The notes under the pieces are model-generated. The model saw only the letters and a list, made by a program, of their open reading frames with translations. It did not search any database and was not told the origin of the DNA. Of a stretch of 64,000 bases of DNA, positions 1-13,000 are shown piece after piece (position 1 is the first letter of the stretch; each line of letters opens with the position of its first letter). Source of the DNA: Gossypium raimondii (taxonomy: Eukaryota; Streptophyta; Magnoliopsida; Malvales; Malvaceae); assembly GCF_025698545.1 (NCBI RefSeq), contig NC_068569.1, forward strand, positions 4,340,001 through 4,404,000. Direction: 5' to 3'. A program made the position numbers and the translations under genes.

Positions 1-1721
1 AGCTGCATCCCGAAAATTGAAAATACTGAAACAAAAAGTAGAGTTGCATAAATAAATCCACTAACAAACCGTAAACTTTGGAAAAAAGAAGAAAAAATTC
101 CAAATCATTGAGACTTACACAATCCAAGAAATGTCAATACAAGCATGATAGCAGCTATAACAATAAGAGCCACTCTCCTATAAGAACATTGAAATGCAGC
201 TTTAATGAACAAAGTTTTACTTGGCGTACACTAATATATATATAGGTGAATATCATAATCTCACTTACACAGAATCTAGGAGGTCTCGAATATCATCCGA
301 ATTATCCACTGTCTTGTCAGCTAGAGTGCTTGCAGAAGAATTAATTTTCGTTCCTATCTCATCGATATCAGTTTGGACATTAGAAGGTAGAAAAACTTTA
401 TCGACTCCGACCTGTTTAGCTGTCGCTAGAGAGTCAGACACATCCTTTAGTTTCCTGACGGTCATATCTGCTTGATTTACGACATATTGTAATGTTTTTG
501 TAGTGCTACTATGAAACCTATCCTGACCAACATATAGGACAATGCAGCCAAGTCTGAAACAAAAAACAAACATTAGCACGTAGAACAAGCATGACTTTAA
601 TATTCAACATGAAAACGACAAGAGAGAAGAAGATGCATTTACATTGCAGCAATTGTGAACAACGCGAGGAATACGAGAGAGGTAGCATAAGCAATTTGGT
701 AATATCCATACGGCTGCCTTTTACAGCAGAAATAAAAGATACAAACAAGCAATAAGCAAAGCCCAAAGCCAACAAACCAGATAGCAGCAATTGCAAATAG
801 GGGAACTGCTGTATAAGCCACAGACTGCACTTGCACAATAATGGAAATGATTAGTCAGGAATCAGGTCATAAATCTTAAACTAATAGGTAGTCGAATACT
901 GCCATGCTTTATTTTAGAATAGAAGGAAATGGTTAGTTCCGATTCATGTTATCTAAAGATTCGTTGAAAGAAACTTGTCCTTTCTTCCCCTAGTTACATT
1001 AGAAAGCAAATATTTGTCACGTATCTAAATAACTTAAACTAATAAATACGTCAGATGCACCAGATATCTGTCTATCTTAGGAAGGTTTTACGTTAAAGAA
1101 TTTATTAGTTGAAAATGTTTGGTAGCATTAATTACTGGTATAAATCTTGGGTTTGGATAAACTTACAGCCCAGTAATGTCGCTCCCTAATATCCCATCCT
1201 CCTGTGTATCTCTTGAACCCATTAAGAGGATCTTTTCTGTAAGTCCTTTCAGCAGCCAAAGCAAGGGATGAAGTAGTGACCTCCAATGGCGGCAGAGGTT
1301 GACCGATCGGCACCTCTACCACAGACCTCCTTGTGATCCCCCATGAAAGTTCCACCCCACTCTTTGCCTCACTTCCATTTACTTTCCCTGAAAATGAATG
1401 TTAAAATAAGTAATAAAATTACAGTCACATTCATTTTTTTTTTCAGCCCCATTGCTTAAAAGCGTTATGCGTTTACTGTTTCTAGTAAACTTTTCTTGTA
1501 GTATTTTCTTTTCGAAACCAGACAAGAATGAACGAGAAAAAGACGGGGTAGCTGACAGAGAACTGAACGAGTGAAGTACCTGAAGTGAGCTGTTGTGCGA
1601 GGGGTGTGGGAGAGAGAGAAACAGAAACTCCATGGGAGAATGTTAAGAAGGTTGAGAGGAAGAGGAATGTGATCAACACAGGAGTAAATGATAGTAAACT
1701 CCAAGATAAATTCATCACCAT
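1..1721 (-). CDS. multi-spanning plant membrane protein (At2g12400/At1g80540-like), 3' end outside window
   Basis: Six exons on the minus strand: 1721-1580, 1387-1167, 824-643, 553-269, 177-119 and 25 to beyond position 1. Every junction has GT-AG signals and keeps frame. The start ATG at 1721-1719 opens a hydrophobic signal peptide (about residues 5-31). Exon 2 carries the family block LNGFKRYTGGWDIRERHYWA. Exons 3 and 4 give a long membrane segment plus a second one ending ILGCIVLYVGQ, then a hydrophilic region with helical, possibly coiled-coil character (VVNQADMTVRKLKDVSDSLA). Exon 5 and the start of exon 6 form another membrane segment. This matches a plant-specific family annotated only as transmembrane or plasma-membrane fusion protein; its biochemical role is not known to me. 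The AGT repeat upstream (1814-1847) would lie in the promoter or 5' UTR. The C-terminal part is missing only because the window ends. Confidence 0.85.
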
Positions 1722-1813
1722 TGTTGCTTGGGGAAAAAAAAAGAGAAATTAACAGCAGAAAGAGACAGAAAAATGACAGAAAATTAAAGAGAGGGAAGGA
1801 TTAAGGAGTGTAC

Positions 1814-1847
<34 letters not shown>
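1814..1847. repeat. (AGT)11 trinucleotide microsatellite
   Basis: Eleven uninterrupted AGT units (ACT on the minus strand). It sits about 93-126 bp upstream of the start codon of the minus-strand membrane-protein gene, so it is probably in that gene's 5' UTR or core promoter and may vary in length between individuals. Confidence 0.95.
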
Positions 1848-4011
1848 AATAGTTAAGCTTTGTTGGGGAAGAGCAAGGAAAGATAAAAAGCATTGGATAC
1901 TTCACAAATGACAATGGCAGACATTTTTACAGATTAAACACTTTGTACTGTCATCCTTCATTGTATTTGAAAAAGGCAATTGAGACAGAAATACCCTTGC
2001 GGGTTCGTAAATCCTAATGTAGATTTAGTTTTGTTTTTCAGGTATTACATTTAGTACTGCTTATTAACCTTACATACAGAACTATTCGTTTAATAACTTG
2101 TTTTTATAGTTAAAGAGAATTTAGATTTTAGAAATGATATTTAAGAAATTAAAAATAATACCAAAAAAATTAAGAAATTAAGGCTCCTAGTTTTATTTAG
2201 ATCAGAAATAATATTTAAGTAACTTAATAACGATAACTCAAAAGTATAGTGTTCTCAATCAATCAAACATAAGGGGGATTGATTGCTTTGCAATGAATGT
2301 GAAAAACTGGTAAAAAAGTGGGCAAAAAGTCAAGGAAAGAAGAAAATGGAATGGACCCAATAAACGCGTAATAAGAGAGCTCGCTGCCCAAGGAAAAGGG
2401 ATTAGCCTTTGAGTTTGTCCGTGGCGAGTGGCCACCCTAAAAGCATATCATATTTTAATTTTTATGGAGTCCAACTATTGGAAGGACACCACAATTTCCG
2501 CTTACTTCCTCTTTTTATGCTTGTTCGTGTTCCCCCCTCTCTTTTTTTCTCTTTTTTTTTTTTGTAACCTAATCTTTAAAATTAAATTTACGAAATGTCA
2601 TGTCAATTAGTAATGGTTGTAATTAAATTTGACGAATTGCCTGTCTAATTGCTGATTAGAATATAAATCAGATATCCCCCAACAAAGAGGGAAAAAAAAC
2701 AGTTTGTTTCGGGGAGTGTATTGTGTTGGGCTGTATAAGGCCCAAACATGTAATTGCAGTTCCGCTTATGCGGGCTTCATATAGCTGTTTAGATTGTTGG
2801 GCCCATTCTTTTACAGTAAGTACCTAACCACTGACGGATTGAAGGCAACACGGTAGTGACACCAAAATACCAAAAGGCCAAATCCATTCGCCTTTCACTT
2901 TAATCAGATCGCGGATGGGTCCATGCATTGCAGCCTTAACTCAACCCACGGATTGGCCACGTTAATATTTTCACTCCATTGACAAAGCCATTTCTCCTAC
3001 ACTCTGTTTCTGGTTTCTACACTTGTCTCCGCCTACTTAAGCAGCAATACGGAGTCGACGCTTGATAAGGACAATCCAAGGCAAATATTTAATGCACATA
3101 TGACTTCCTAAAGTTGACCAATTAAAAGTGTATCATCATGAATTCATGTCAGACACATTGGAGTCGGTAATGGGATACTTTGTAAGAGGCTGAGTTTACT
3201 TTAAAGTTTAATGTTGTAAACCATCTCAAAACATGTAGATTGTGGACTATTATTGAGCAAAACTTAATCGCTTCTTGCAAATTTCAGTTATAGTTTCAGC
3301 AAACTGTCAAGCTTCATTGTTAAATAAAACTATAGAATAAATTTCTAATTAAATTGGTGTAAAAAATTAATCAATATTAAATTAATTAAAAATTATTAAA
3401 AATTAATTTTTTATAAAATCTATAGAAATTCATACATAATAAAATTTAAATTTAGAAAACTCTACCAAAGCAATTCATTTTGTTCTTAAATTAGCTTTTA
3501 ATAAATATACTATTTACATTTATTTTTTCATCCATATTATGAGTGTACTATACCATAACAATGTATATATGTCATAGGCCATGAATCTAAGCCCATTACG
3601 ATTGCGTACTTAACTTCCATAGGGGTCAATTGATTAAATGAGGCTCATTTGATTAATTTAAAGTTACGATTTATTAGATTAAAATTTTAGCCATGTGAGG
3701 AACACTTAAAAATAATTTATTTGTCTTAATTACTTAATCAACCCTGAAACTCTCACACGATTGTTGGTTTTAATTAACACAAAAGCAATAAGGCCACGCA
3801 CATCCCACGGTTTTTTCGTCACTCACCAGCCAACTAAAGTCGAGTCCTTATCCCCTCCTACATATACCCCTAACTCTCCATCTATTTCAGTATCCTAAAA
3901 ACCAAATTATCAAAAAAAAAAAAAATTTGTTTTCCTCGATCGAAAACCAGAATTTACAACGATAGCTACAAATTTTCCTTTTCATTGCCAAGAAAGAGGA
4001 TTAAGGAGAAG
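1848..4011. other. intergenic region without a recognisable gene
   Basis: AT-rich sequence between two divergently transcribed genes (minus-strand gene to the left, plus-strand gene to the right), so it holds both promoters. Frames are short and none shows a known domain. The part from about 2690 to 3090 is less AT-rich and may hold promoter or conserved non-coding elements. I see no repeat with clear boundaries. Confidence 0.6.
3861..3868 (+). promoter_or_regulatory. possible TATA-like element of the small gene
   Basis: The sequence CATATACC lies about 150 bp upstream of the ATG at 4012 and is followed by a pyrimidine- and CA-rich stretch that would suit a plant transcription start near 3890-3900. 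The match to TATAWAW is imperfect, so this is a weak call from position and sequence only. Confidence 0.25.
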
Positions 4012-4380
4012 ATGAAATCCTCGATCTCCTGCTTTGGTTGGACGCCATACATTGAAATCTCTGTTGCCATGGGCCAAATAGAGGAGGAGGTGAAGAAGAC
4101 AAGGACGCCGAGAACGCCTCACTTGAAGGAAAAGTGCAAAAGCTTCATCACTAGGATTGGGAAAGGAGGGCGTAAGCAATACAACTCCTCGGATTTCAGT
4201 TACGACCCCCTGAGCTACGCGCTGAATTTCGAGGATGAGACACACCTAGCCGACGAGCTTCAGAATAACATTATCAACTTTACGTCCCGGCTTCCTCCCA
4301 CACCTGATAGAGCTCCAGTCATTAAGCCCTTCCAACCGAAGCCGGTATCCATAAGGAGAGAGCTCTTTGCGCACTGTTGA
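4012..4380 (+). CDS. small plant-specific protein of unknown function (YDPLSYALNF motif)
   Basis: A single-exon frame of 122 residues from ATG at 4012 to TGA at 4378-4380. The frame is open a little further upstream but without another ATG, so 4012 is the start. Residues 63-73 (SYDPLSYALNF) match a motif I recall from small uncharacterised plant proteins, followed by an acidic stretch (EDETHLADE) and a Pro-rich C terminus (SRLPPTPDRAP). A basic segment (residues 38-56) precedes the motif. There is no signal peptide or membrane segment, so it is probably soluble, nuclear or cytosolic. Members of this type are often stress- or light-responsive in annotation, but I cannot assign a biochemical role. 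The codon pattern and intact frame support a real gene. Confidence 0.7.
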   Translation: MKSSISCFGWTPYIEISVAMGQIEEEVKKTRTPRTPHLKEKCKSFITRIGKGGRKQYNSSDFSYDPLSYALNFEDETHLADELQNNIINFTSRLPPTPDRAPVIKPFQPKPVSIRRELFAHC

Positions 4381-7143
4381 TCAGGAAAAAAACGGATGTA
4401 ACGTCGAGTTATAGTAACCACCCAATCGATAATGCACATAAATATAAAATTAAAATTGTGAAGGTATCTAAGGATTGTCAAATCATGCAATGCACATTTT
4501 CTCCCGTGGTTTTGTATTAAAAAATGTATATTTCAATTTAGACGTTTACTTTTTATTTAATATATAAAAGTTGTGGGAAATTCACATAGCTTTTATAGAT
4601 TATGTGAATTTCACCAAGGAAAAATTATATAAAGTCAACACAGATGATGGTTCAACTTGCATCCACATAATCTTAAATCTCTCAATTTATTTATCCACCC
4701 ATTTTATTTTCTATAAAGTAGTTTAATTATTTAATAAAAATAAAACTATTAAAAGATATAAATACACTTGTAATATATAATTTGTTGTTTTTAAAATTTC
4801 TGATTTTTAAGTTATTTTTAATGAAGTTGGTGTCCGATTGACTCATGATATCAATTTAAACTTAAATATAATATAGATTAAAAAGTATAGAATTATTGAA
4901 AGACATGAACATCCGTATAATATTTTTTATTTTTAGAATGTTATTTTTGTTAATTTAATGTTGACTTATAACATCAACTTAAGAAATAACTTAAATATGG
5001 TATAGATACAGTTAATTTTAAATTTTGGTATTTACGTTTTGCATTAAATAATTAAAAAAAATATTGTAATCGTTACTCGAATGAACCAAAAATCAATCAA
5101 GATAAACTAAATCGTTGAATTGAAACAATTTAGGGAGAATTAGTTTGCATGACCTTGGGTTCTCTTGACTTCAATGTTCGCCGACCTCCACTTGATGGAG
5201 ATGGTTTTCCTTTGTTGTTTGGTGTGCTCTCCCCTCTCCTCTCTCAATCTGGGTGGCAGCTCTCTTTAGACCGACGGTGAGATTAAAAATAGCAATTACA
5301 TTGAGATAACTTATTGTAGTAGTGAAATTAAACACAATAACAGTGAGATCACGAACATTTGTGAAATATATGTTTGGATTCAATTACGAGAATGAGAGTA
5401 AAATGGAAGTAAAAAATAACCATAAAGGACATTAAATTGAGTGTATAAATATCATAAAAGTAAAAAAAAAATATTAAAACCATATCCATATCAAATAATT
5501 AAATATAAAATAAAATAATTTTAATGTTAAAGAATAGTTAAAATACTAAAATTATATATTAATGTTAGAAAATTTTAAATTTCTATATTAAAGTGATATT
5601 TTTTCATATATATTATAGTTTTTTAAATAGATTTATTATAGGTTTTGATCATATTTATTCTTTTCACACGATGCCTAGAAGTATTCATAGCTTTTAAAAC
5701 CATAAATAAAAGATAAAACACTTTAGCACACTTGAATCGGTATAGCAATACCAATTGAGCTAAAACATAGTTATATTGATGTTTACGTAAAAGAGAATTA
5801 CATATACCTTTTTAAATAATTAATAAAATATAGAATTTAAAAGTAGAATGATGTTGGGAAAAAAAGAGATAAAAAGAAGTAAATTAGGTTGAAAATAAGC
5901 TCAAAGATCTAGGGTGGGTTTGGATGGGTGATTGGGTGCGGTGCGGTGCGTTTAGCTTAAACGCTTACTTTTTGTCTCACGCTACAGTATCACTACAGTA
6001 TCTAATCTCACCGCCACCGCTGTTTTTATACTAAACGCAAGTAAACGCACCGCCCATCCAAACTCACCCCTAGTAAAAAGAACTCTAGCAAACTATGAAC
6101 CATAATTGCGTTTGTATCCCTTGAGTGACGAGTTCCTTCAAGGATCGGGTTAGGGTCCATTAAGACCCATTGCATTTCCAAATATATAACCTTGTTAGTT
6201 GTTCCTTGTATATGCGTTTTGACAGTTTCTTTAAAGTGAAAATTTCGGAGGAAATTCAATTAAATTAAAATTAAGTCCTGCTATGTATCTATTATAGATA
6301 AGAGTAGGTAGCTTTTGTGTTATCACCACTGATTCTACTTTTGTGAAGTTTGTCTAATATATGTTGTTGCTCTTGTGGACTTGGAAAAGGAATAGGGAGC
6401 AGGAGGCAGTCAGTCATTTTCTTGGAAAATTATAGGACCAAATGCCCATGTGATGGGACCCACCGTACTGCAACCATTTGATTGAAGGACTTTTGAATTG
6501 TATGTAACAAATATATACCACAAAAATGCCCTTGCCTCAAAAACAAAACCATAATATACATATATTGCTTCAATTCGTATTGTTGCCAAGACATCTCTAA
6601 ATGGCAGTACTTAACGAAGGTCACATTTCATTATGGCTCATTAATAGATAAAAGTACGAAGCAGAAGAAGGGATTTAGGCAAATATTATTTGCAAATTTT
6701 ACTATGTATTAGAAGCCTAAAAAGCTAAAATGATCATAATATGACCGTGAGTTTATTACACAGTAGACTGGCAATATCTTACCATCCTTATTCACAGATA
6801 TGAAGAGACAAAATAATAATAATAATAATGTACCAATCTGAAAATGGAATTAATCCTATAAAAAAGTAACGGTAACTTACTTTCTAAACTTTCTAACAGT
6901 GTAGCAAGGCCTGCATATATCACCAAACTGGCGTGCCTCGAACTACGCCATATCTTCAAGATGGCACGATTAAATTACAATCTCGTACTCTGTGTTGCCC
7001 TTTTTCTCATATTGAAACCAAAAATCTGTTCCACTTTAAAGCCTATATGGTTGCAAATTCAACGATGTTGTGGTTTAACCATTTACATGAACCTCTGCTG
7101 CATTACTTATTTGCAAGGACGACAAGGCATGCGTTATTTACCT
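4381..7143. other. intergenic region between two convergent genes
   Basis: AT-rich DNA downstream of both the small plus-strand gene and the minus-strand KNOX gene, so both 3' UTRs and polyadenylation signals should lie at its ends. It contains one MITE at 5912-6069 (listed separately). A patch near 5150-5290 is less AT-rich but has no coding pattern. Confidence 0.6.
5912..6069. mobile_element. Tourist/PIF-Harbinger-like MITE, copy 1
   Basis: A 158-bp element with terminal inverted repeats: the left end begins GGGTGGGTTTGGATGGG and the right end finishes CCCATCCAAACTCACCC. It is flanked by CTA on both sides (5909-5911 and 6070-6072), a 3-bp target duplication of the kind made by PIF/Harbinger transposases. 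A second copy with the same ends lies at 15704-15853. It is too short to encode protein, so it is non-autonomous. Confidence 0.85.
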
Positions 7144-8784
7144 TTACTTCTTCCGTTTGTTCTTCAAGACAGTTGAAGTTGATGGATTGCTATGCCAGTT
7201 CCTCTTCCTCTGATTTATGAACCAATTGTTTATTTGTTTTAATTGTAAACCTGTTTCCTGTACCAACTTTGCCTTATCTTCCTCCTGAAAATTTGTTACG
7301 TAGATATTTAGTAGTTGGAACAGAAATCAAAGCTTTGATACTATTTTGTGCTTTGGAGGTCGGGAGTTGCATATGCTGAGATTCAAATCTCAGACCACTC
7401 GCTGCCACCTCTCGGGTTCGGAGTGATACTTACAGTGGGGTATGGCCACTTGGAATGTGACTGCCACCAAGCTTTTAAAACCGAAGTGGTGTCACCAGGA
7501 AGTTTTCCTGCCCTTCTCTTGCGCAAAATTTCCTCCCTTATGTCAACAATCTTCTCCTTGTAACCCTGTTAAAGATTCCACAAGTTTGTAAGTAACCTTT
7601 AAATCTCAATACGGAAATCTCTACAATTGAGTACCTGTTTGAGTTCATGTTTGAGTTCTTGCCTCACACGCTCCATCAAAGACCTTTCACTCTCTGTTGG
7701 AACCAGAGGCCCAAATCCCAATGAATCTGGACCCTCCATACTTCCATCTAACAAATTGGCATCACTGTCTATTTGCTCTTCATCATCATCCGACATTGTT
7801 GCACCTGTTCCTTCCCCTAGAGAAACTCCTGTTCATACGTCCAAACAGGATATCAAAAAACTTTTCCAAGTCTAAGCCAAATTAATGTACAGCGTAATGC
7901 AAATTAATATAGACAACTACCTGTTAAGCTCTGTAAAGATTGCTCAATTTCCCAGCAAGCCATAACCGCTTCCATTGCATGGACCCGAACATGTTGTTGC
8001 AGTTGCTCTTTAAATGAACATAGCAACAGAACATAATGTGTCTACATAATCCAGGGGAAAAAAGGGTCACTTCTTTTTTAGCTAGTTGCTTAAGTTATTT
8101 GTAATTTCATGTGTGCTATGGCAAAATTCCATAATTTGCAAAACATGTGAGAATGATATAGCAAGATTCAAGATAATTAAGCCTAGAAATATATTTCTTC
8201 GAAAAGGGTTTATAAAGGTCGCAATTCATTATCCATTTATAACTACAAAATAATGAAGACAAAGAAGATGCGTAGAGAAATAGCACAAGTTTTTCACATT
8301 CCTGAGAATGGGGGTTGGGACTTCCCATTCTTGGTTTTGGAAATGTCCCATCCCATTCATCAAATCAAAAAGAAATAAACGACCTATTCATTTATATCAT
8401 CCTCATATTTTCTCGATTTAAGTCTCATGGCAGCCAACTATTTGTAATCAAAGCTGTCCCACTCAGTTTCTTGATCACAAGTTATTTCGTAACAACCACG
8501 ATTTTATTTTCCTTTGAAACACGAACAAATTTCCTCTCTAGCTTCCAAAAAGAAACCCCTAATCTATATATGCCTGCAATTGAATTGCAAACTTCGTATT
8601 CCAACTTTTTGAATGCACTTGTTAATCAACTTATCTTTATTAAACCAAAATAAGAATAAGAGGTGATAAAAAGTTGTGGAAGTGCACTTGTTAATCAGAT
8701 ATTATCATGCTAAAACTGTGATTTTATAGCTAAGAACCACCGTTGTTATGTCAAAATTTTCTTTTCACAAAGGAGAAAAAATGG

Positions 8785-8821
<37 letters not shown>

Positions 8822-9809
8822 TTATTCAATCTGAATAATGGTTGCATGAACATGGTCATGGCAAAAGGAAGGTTTCTGAAAGATTTGGTTCGGAAAATTC
8901 AGATAGCCTTAAATAGCAACGATTGTGGAGATGTCAGAGAAGCAGTTAATCTTCTAATTTCTCCACCCAAGTGCCAAGGATAATTTTTTTTGGGGGGGGG
9001 GGGGGGGATATCAAAACTGGCAGTGGAAACAATAACAGTATAACGGTTCAAATTTTAAAGAAAAAGTAGGAAAAGTAGTATAATAATTTGCAGGTACGAG
9101 TAATAGTAGCGGAGCATACCATGAACTGATCGAGCTCTTTGTCATCACCAACCAAGCCTTGGGCCCCACCACCCAGAGCCGAGTACTTAGCCACCACATG
9201 CAGTGACTGAGCCAGCTGAGCGTCGATCCGCGGTAGCTGATCCACAGGCGTGGCGATCCTCAGGCACGCCACGTGTGCAGACAATAGTTGCTCGTATAAC
9301 GGGTGGGCTAGTACCTCCGCCTTGTACCTTGCATTCTGCCAATTCACAGCCCCATCACCTCCTCCTCCGCTTTCCACTGCTAAACCTTCGCTCTTGTTGT
9401 TGTTATTCATTGACTCGCTGTTGCTGCTCTTCAATTCTCCCGATTCCACGGTGACCATGGTTTCCATACCAACTCCTCCTCCTCCTGCTGCCACCGCTGC
9501 CACGTCGTCGACGACGCCACTGTGATTACGTTGAAGACGCGAAGAGGATGAAGGGGAGAGCCACTGGTTGGGAGCTTGGGAAGCCGAGGTTGACTCGGAA
9601 GCGGTTGTAGCAGTATGGAGGTTAAGGAAGTTAGGGTCTGAGAAGTGAGCATGGGGTTGCGTTGGTTGAGACTCCTGCTGGGAACGGAGGAGAGCTATGT
9701 TTAACCAATTGGGAGCTGTGGTTCCCGGTAGTTGGTTCGTTTGTTGTTGTTGGACGGTGAAGTGATGAAGAGGAAGGTCTTGAGAAAGATGGTTGGGGTG
9801 AAACGCCAT
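7144..9809 (-). CDS. KNAT3: class II KNOX homeobox transcription factor, KNAT3-like
   Basis: Five exons on the minus strand: 9809-9120, 8041-7921, 7828-7635, 7565-7434 and 7284-7144, together 1278 nt and 425 residues, close to Arabidopsis KNAT3. The start [12 protein letters not shown] matches the family N terminus. KNOX1 lies at about residues 157-200 ([20 protein letters not shown]), KNOX2 at about 215-270, ELK at about 325-350 (ELKHELKQ then [12 protein letters not shown]) and the TALE homeodomain at about 350-413, with the three-residue PYP loop extension and recognition helix [13 protein letters not shown]. An intron splits the homeodomain just after PYPT, as in KNAT3. Class II KNOX proteins are nuclear, pair with BELL proteins and act in organ differentiation. 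Intron 1 (1.08 kb) holds an AT microsatellite and a G run. All catalytic and DNA-contact positions look intact, so the gene should be functional. Confidence 0.97.
8788..8819. repeat. (AT)16 microsatellite in KNOX intron 1
   Basis: Alternating AT for 32 bp inside the first intron of the KNAT3-like gene. It is likely to vary in length between accessions and is a ready marker. Confidence 0.95.
8992..9007. repeat. 16-base G run in KNOX intron 1
   Basis: Sixteen consecutive G residues directly preceded by eight T residues on the plus strand, about 110 bp inside intron 1 from its 5' splice site (a C run in the transcript). Homopolymers of this length are prone to replication slippage and to assembly error. 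Confidence 0.9.
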
Positions 9810-10060
9810 GTAGCCCTCTTTACCTTCTTTCTTTTTTCTTTCTATAAAACGTATTCGAAAGAGAGATACGATGAAGAAGCTGATGAAGACGACGATGATT
9901 ATGAACTCATGGCCTGATTAATTGAAAGAAAGAGAAAGAAAGGGTGGAAAATAATAGTCTCTTTTAAGAGTCTCGAGTTGTGGAGTTCAAGAAATATTTT
10001 TGGCATTCCTACTTCCTAGAGTGGGTGTTGGAGAGCAAACAAAGGTGATGGATTTAAGGA

Positions 10061-10074
10061 TATATATTATAAAG
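10061..10074 (-). promoter_or_regulatory. probable TATA box of the KNAT3-like gene
   Basis: On the minus strand this reads TTTATAATATATAT-like sequence about 255 bp upstream of the start codon. The interval from there to the ATG is rich in GA/CT tracts, as is common in plant 5' UTRs. The call rests on motif and position only. Confidence 0.4.
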
Positions 10075-13000
10075 GCTTAAGAGATATGAGGGAGTTTATA
10101 AGTGTTAGTTGCTATAAGAAACGTGGTAAAGATCATAAGACTTCACATAAAGCGATAGAGAGAGAAACTCATAGAAGAGGAGACAGAAAGCTGTTTCTGA
10201 AAGAAGTGGTTTTCAGGTGAAGCTATTGGCTTTTTTTTTATGAAAATGGTGGAGGAGGTTTATTATGAGAGGGAGGGAGCGGGTAGGGGAGGGGACCATT
10301 TTCATTTTCAGTTTATTTATTTTGTTCGAATAAACCATTTCATTGTAATAAAAAAACTACAGCGAAATAACACAGGTGTCCCATACAAAAATCACTAATC
10401 CAACCACAGCAAGGTGAGAAAACCAGTTGAGGACTTCAGTCCGATACACGACAAAGATCTGAAGGGTTAACCCTATCACTTCATGATGCAAAATATAGAT
10501 ATCTATTGCTTGAATCATGTCTCCCCATCGACAAGAGCAAAGAGAAATCTCAGTATGATACGTTGGCGGTTACCATCAACGTGAACAGAATCTTGATGCG
10601 GCATGTCTCTTTCCAAATCTTTGGCTTTGTAGCCGTAGAAACATCTTTGAACGTACAGCAACAAATGCAATAGACATCTAAAAAATTTGAATCCCTACGA
10701 ACTCAATTAACAAAATCACAAGTAAACACGAATCGTCAAGGACTAGGAAGGCCGAAAGCCACCACCATGTGGGGCCTGGTTAAGGCCAAACCCATGGCCG
10801 AAACTTCACTCCAAAAGATCGTGCCCCTTCATGCTGGAAAATGACCGATGACGGATAACATGGTAAAGTGCAAAATCAACCGTAGAGATGACGACCGATT
10901 GCTTAACGGCCAAAATATACAAATATCTATAAATATTATTATTTCTGAGTTGTTGAATTAGAAATATTATTATTTTAATGTTCCATTCTTTTTGATATAA
11001 TTACAACTTATTATTGCTAATAATCTCAATTTTTTACATCTATTTTTTATTAGATGCTACTTGATTGAATATACCTAATTACTTATGTTATTTTTAAACT
11101 AAAGTTAAATTTTATATGGTATCTAACTCCAATACTAATTAGGTGATAATTAATATGTTTGAGTTCTATTCAATTTAAATTTATTTTATATGAATAAAAT
11201 TAGTACAAAATTAAAAGGTAAAAAAATTATAATAATGCCAAAATTAAGGTATCTTTGTTTTAACTAATAATTGTAAAATAAATTATAACTATAATTATCA
11301 CAACTTGTTCTTATATCTTATGCTTAGAGTTTTATTCTAGGAATAATTCTATTACAAAATTAGTAAAACTTTTTAAATAATTACTGTAAATTAAATTATA
11401 ATTATTTTAAATCTGTAATTATCACAATTTTATTTTACATCAATTTTTAATTAATAATTTTAAAATAAATACTATAATTATTTATTAGTTTTAAGTTTTG
11501 TGAAATTATTTATATTAAATGTTGATTTGATTTAAATTTCACAAATTATTAACATATTTATTGAATATAAAATATAAGAATGTATTTATTTCATTAAATA
11601 CACATACTTGAAACAAGATCAAAGTGTCATATATACATTTGAACCATAATCAAAATTTTACGCATAATTACACCAAACCAAAGTTGATGTACCAAATTGT
11701 AAATTTGATCGAAGTCGTATTCCAAATCATAATTATTTGACTTTTTGTTAGTAGAATATGTGTGCTTTCATGAAAGACATTCCGAGTGAGATATGCTAAT
11801 CATTTTCTAATTATTATTGATGAATTTAGAAAACATTAACTAATGTCTAGTGATATTAACAATATAAACATGTCATTAATCCACCTCCTTTTATTGAAAA
11901 AATATATTAAACTTTCTTAAATTAAAATTTGAATAACTTTAGCCAGTGTTTACAGATACAAATTAAATGATTTTTATTATTATTTTTATAAAAGAAATTT
12001 AAAATGGGTATGAATTACAAATACTAAATGTTCAAACTTAAAACTAGTAATTAATAATTTATTGAAGCAATTGCATTAAAAATAGAGGCAAATTTCAATG
12101 AAAAATAATTTCACCGTTATTTGTAAAAAAAGTAATTTTTTAAGTATTTCTTTCATTAAATAAAAATTCTAAGTTAATTTACAATTTTAATATTTAAATT
12201 TTTCTTATAAAAATATATTTTGAAATCATCAAAGTGGTAAATTGTAATTAAAAATCAACAAATGTGTGAGGTAAATTTAATTCCAACAGAGTAGGGGAAC
12301 AAAACTACAAGAGTACCAAAAAGTCTATGAAAACATTGCGTGGACCATCCTAGGTCGTTTGTTGATGGAAAGGTGTTGATTGATTTTTGATCTGACGGTG
12401 GAAACTTTTTTTGCAAATGCGAGTTGGATTCATACCGAATGTCCGAAACTATACTTAAAATAATGTACATAAGACGTTGATTTTACTTAACTTAATAGCG
12501 ATATTAGTATGATAATCAAAACAACATGACACGCTTAAAAGGTATTTTTCTTTTGATTTATGGTTTGCATAAATATAAATATGGATTAATATGTCTTTTT
12601 TTTAATATTATACTATACTCCTATGGAATATTTGTCAATCACGTTCCTTGAAGAATCTTCAGTGGTGATGTATCAAATATTATTCCTATAAATATGTAAT
12701 TTATTTTTGTCTCTATTTTACCAAAATTGATTAACAGTCGTGAAAATATTTAAAGACTAATCTGATCTAATTCCTAGAGTAGAAGGATTTTAGCAAGTGC
12801 ATTTACTGATTTTCAACCAAATAAACAAAATTAAATCAACAATATGTATTTGTTTTGAGTTTTTCTTTCTTTTTAATTCAAGATTTGTGCTTGCTCTTTA
12901 ATATTCGAATTTATATTCTATTCTTTTGGTGTGTAACGTGCTTTACCATTTATTTCGTGATTTAAAATATAATTAATATATGTTTTAGAACTTAATAATG

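Noticed and set aside
2428-2610. Short open frame on the plus strand
   Set aside because: It begins with GTG, not ATG, and translates to low-complexity Phe/Leu runs from T-rich DNA; no splice or family evidence.
9203-9525. Plus-strand frames inside KNOX exon 1
   Set aside because: They are the antisense of the coding exon of the KNAT3-like gene.
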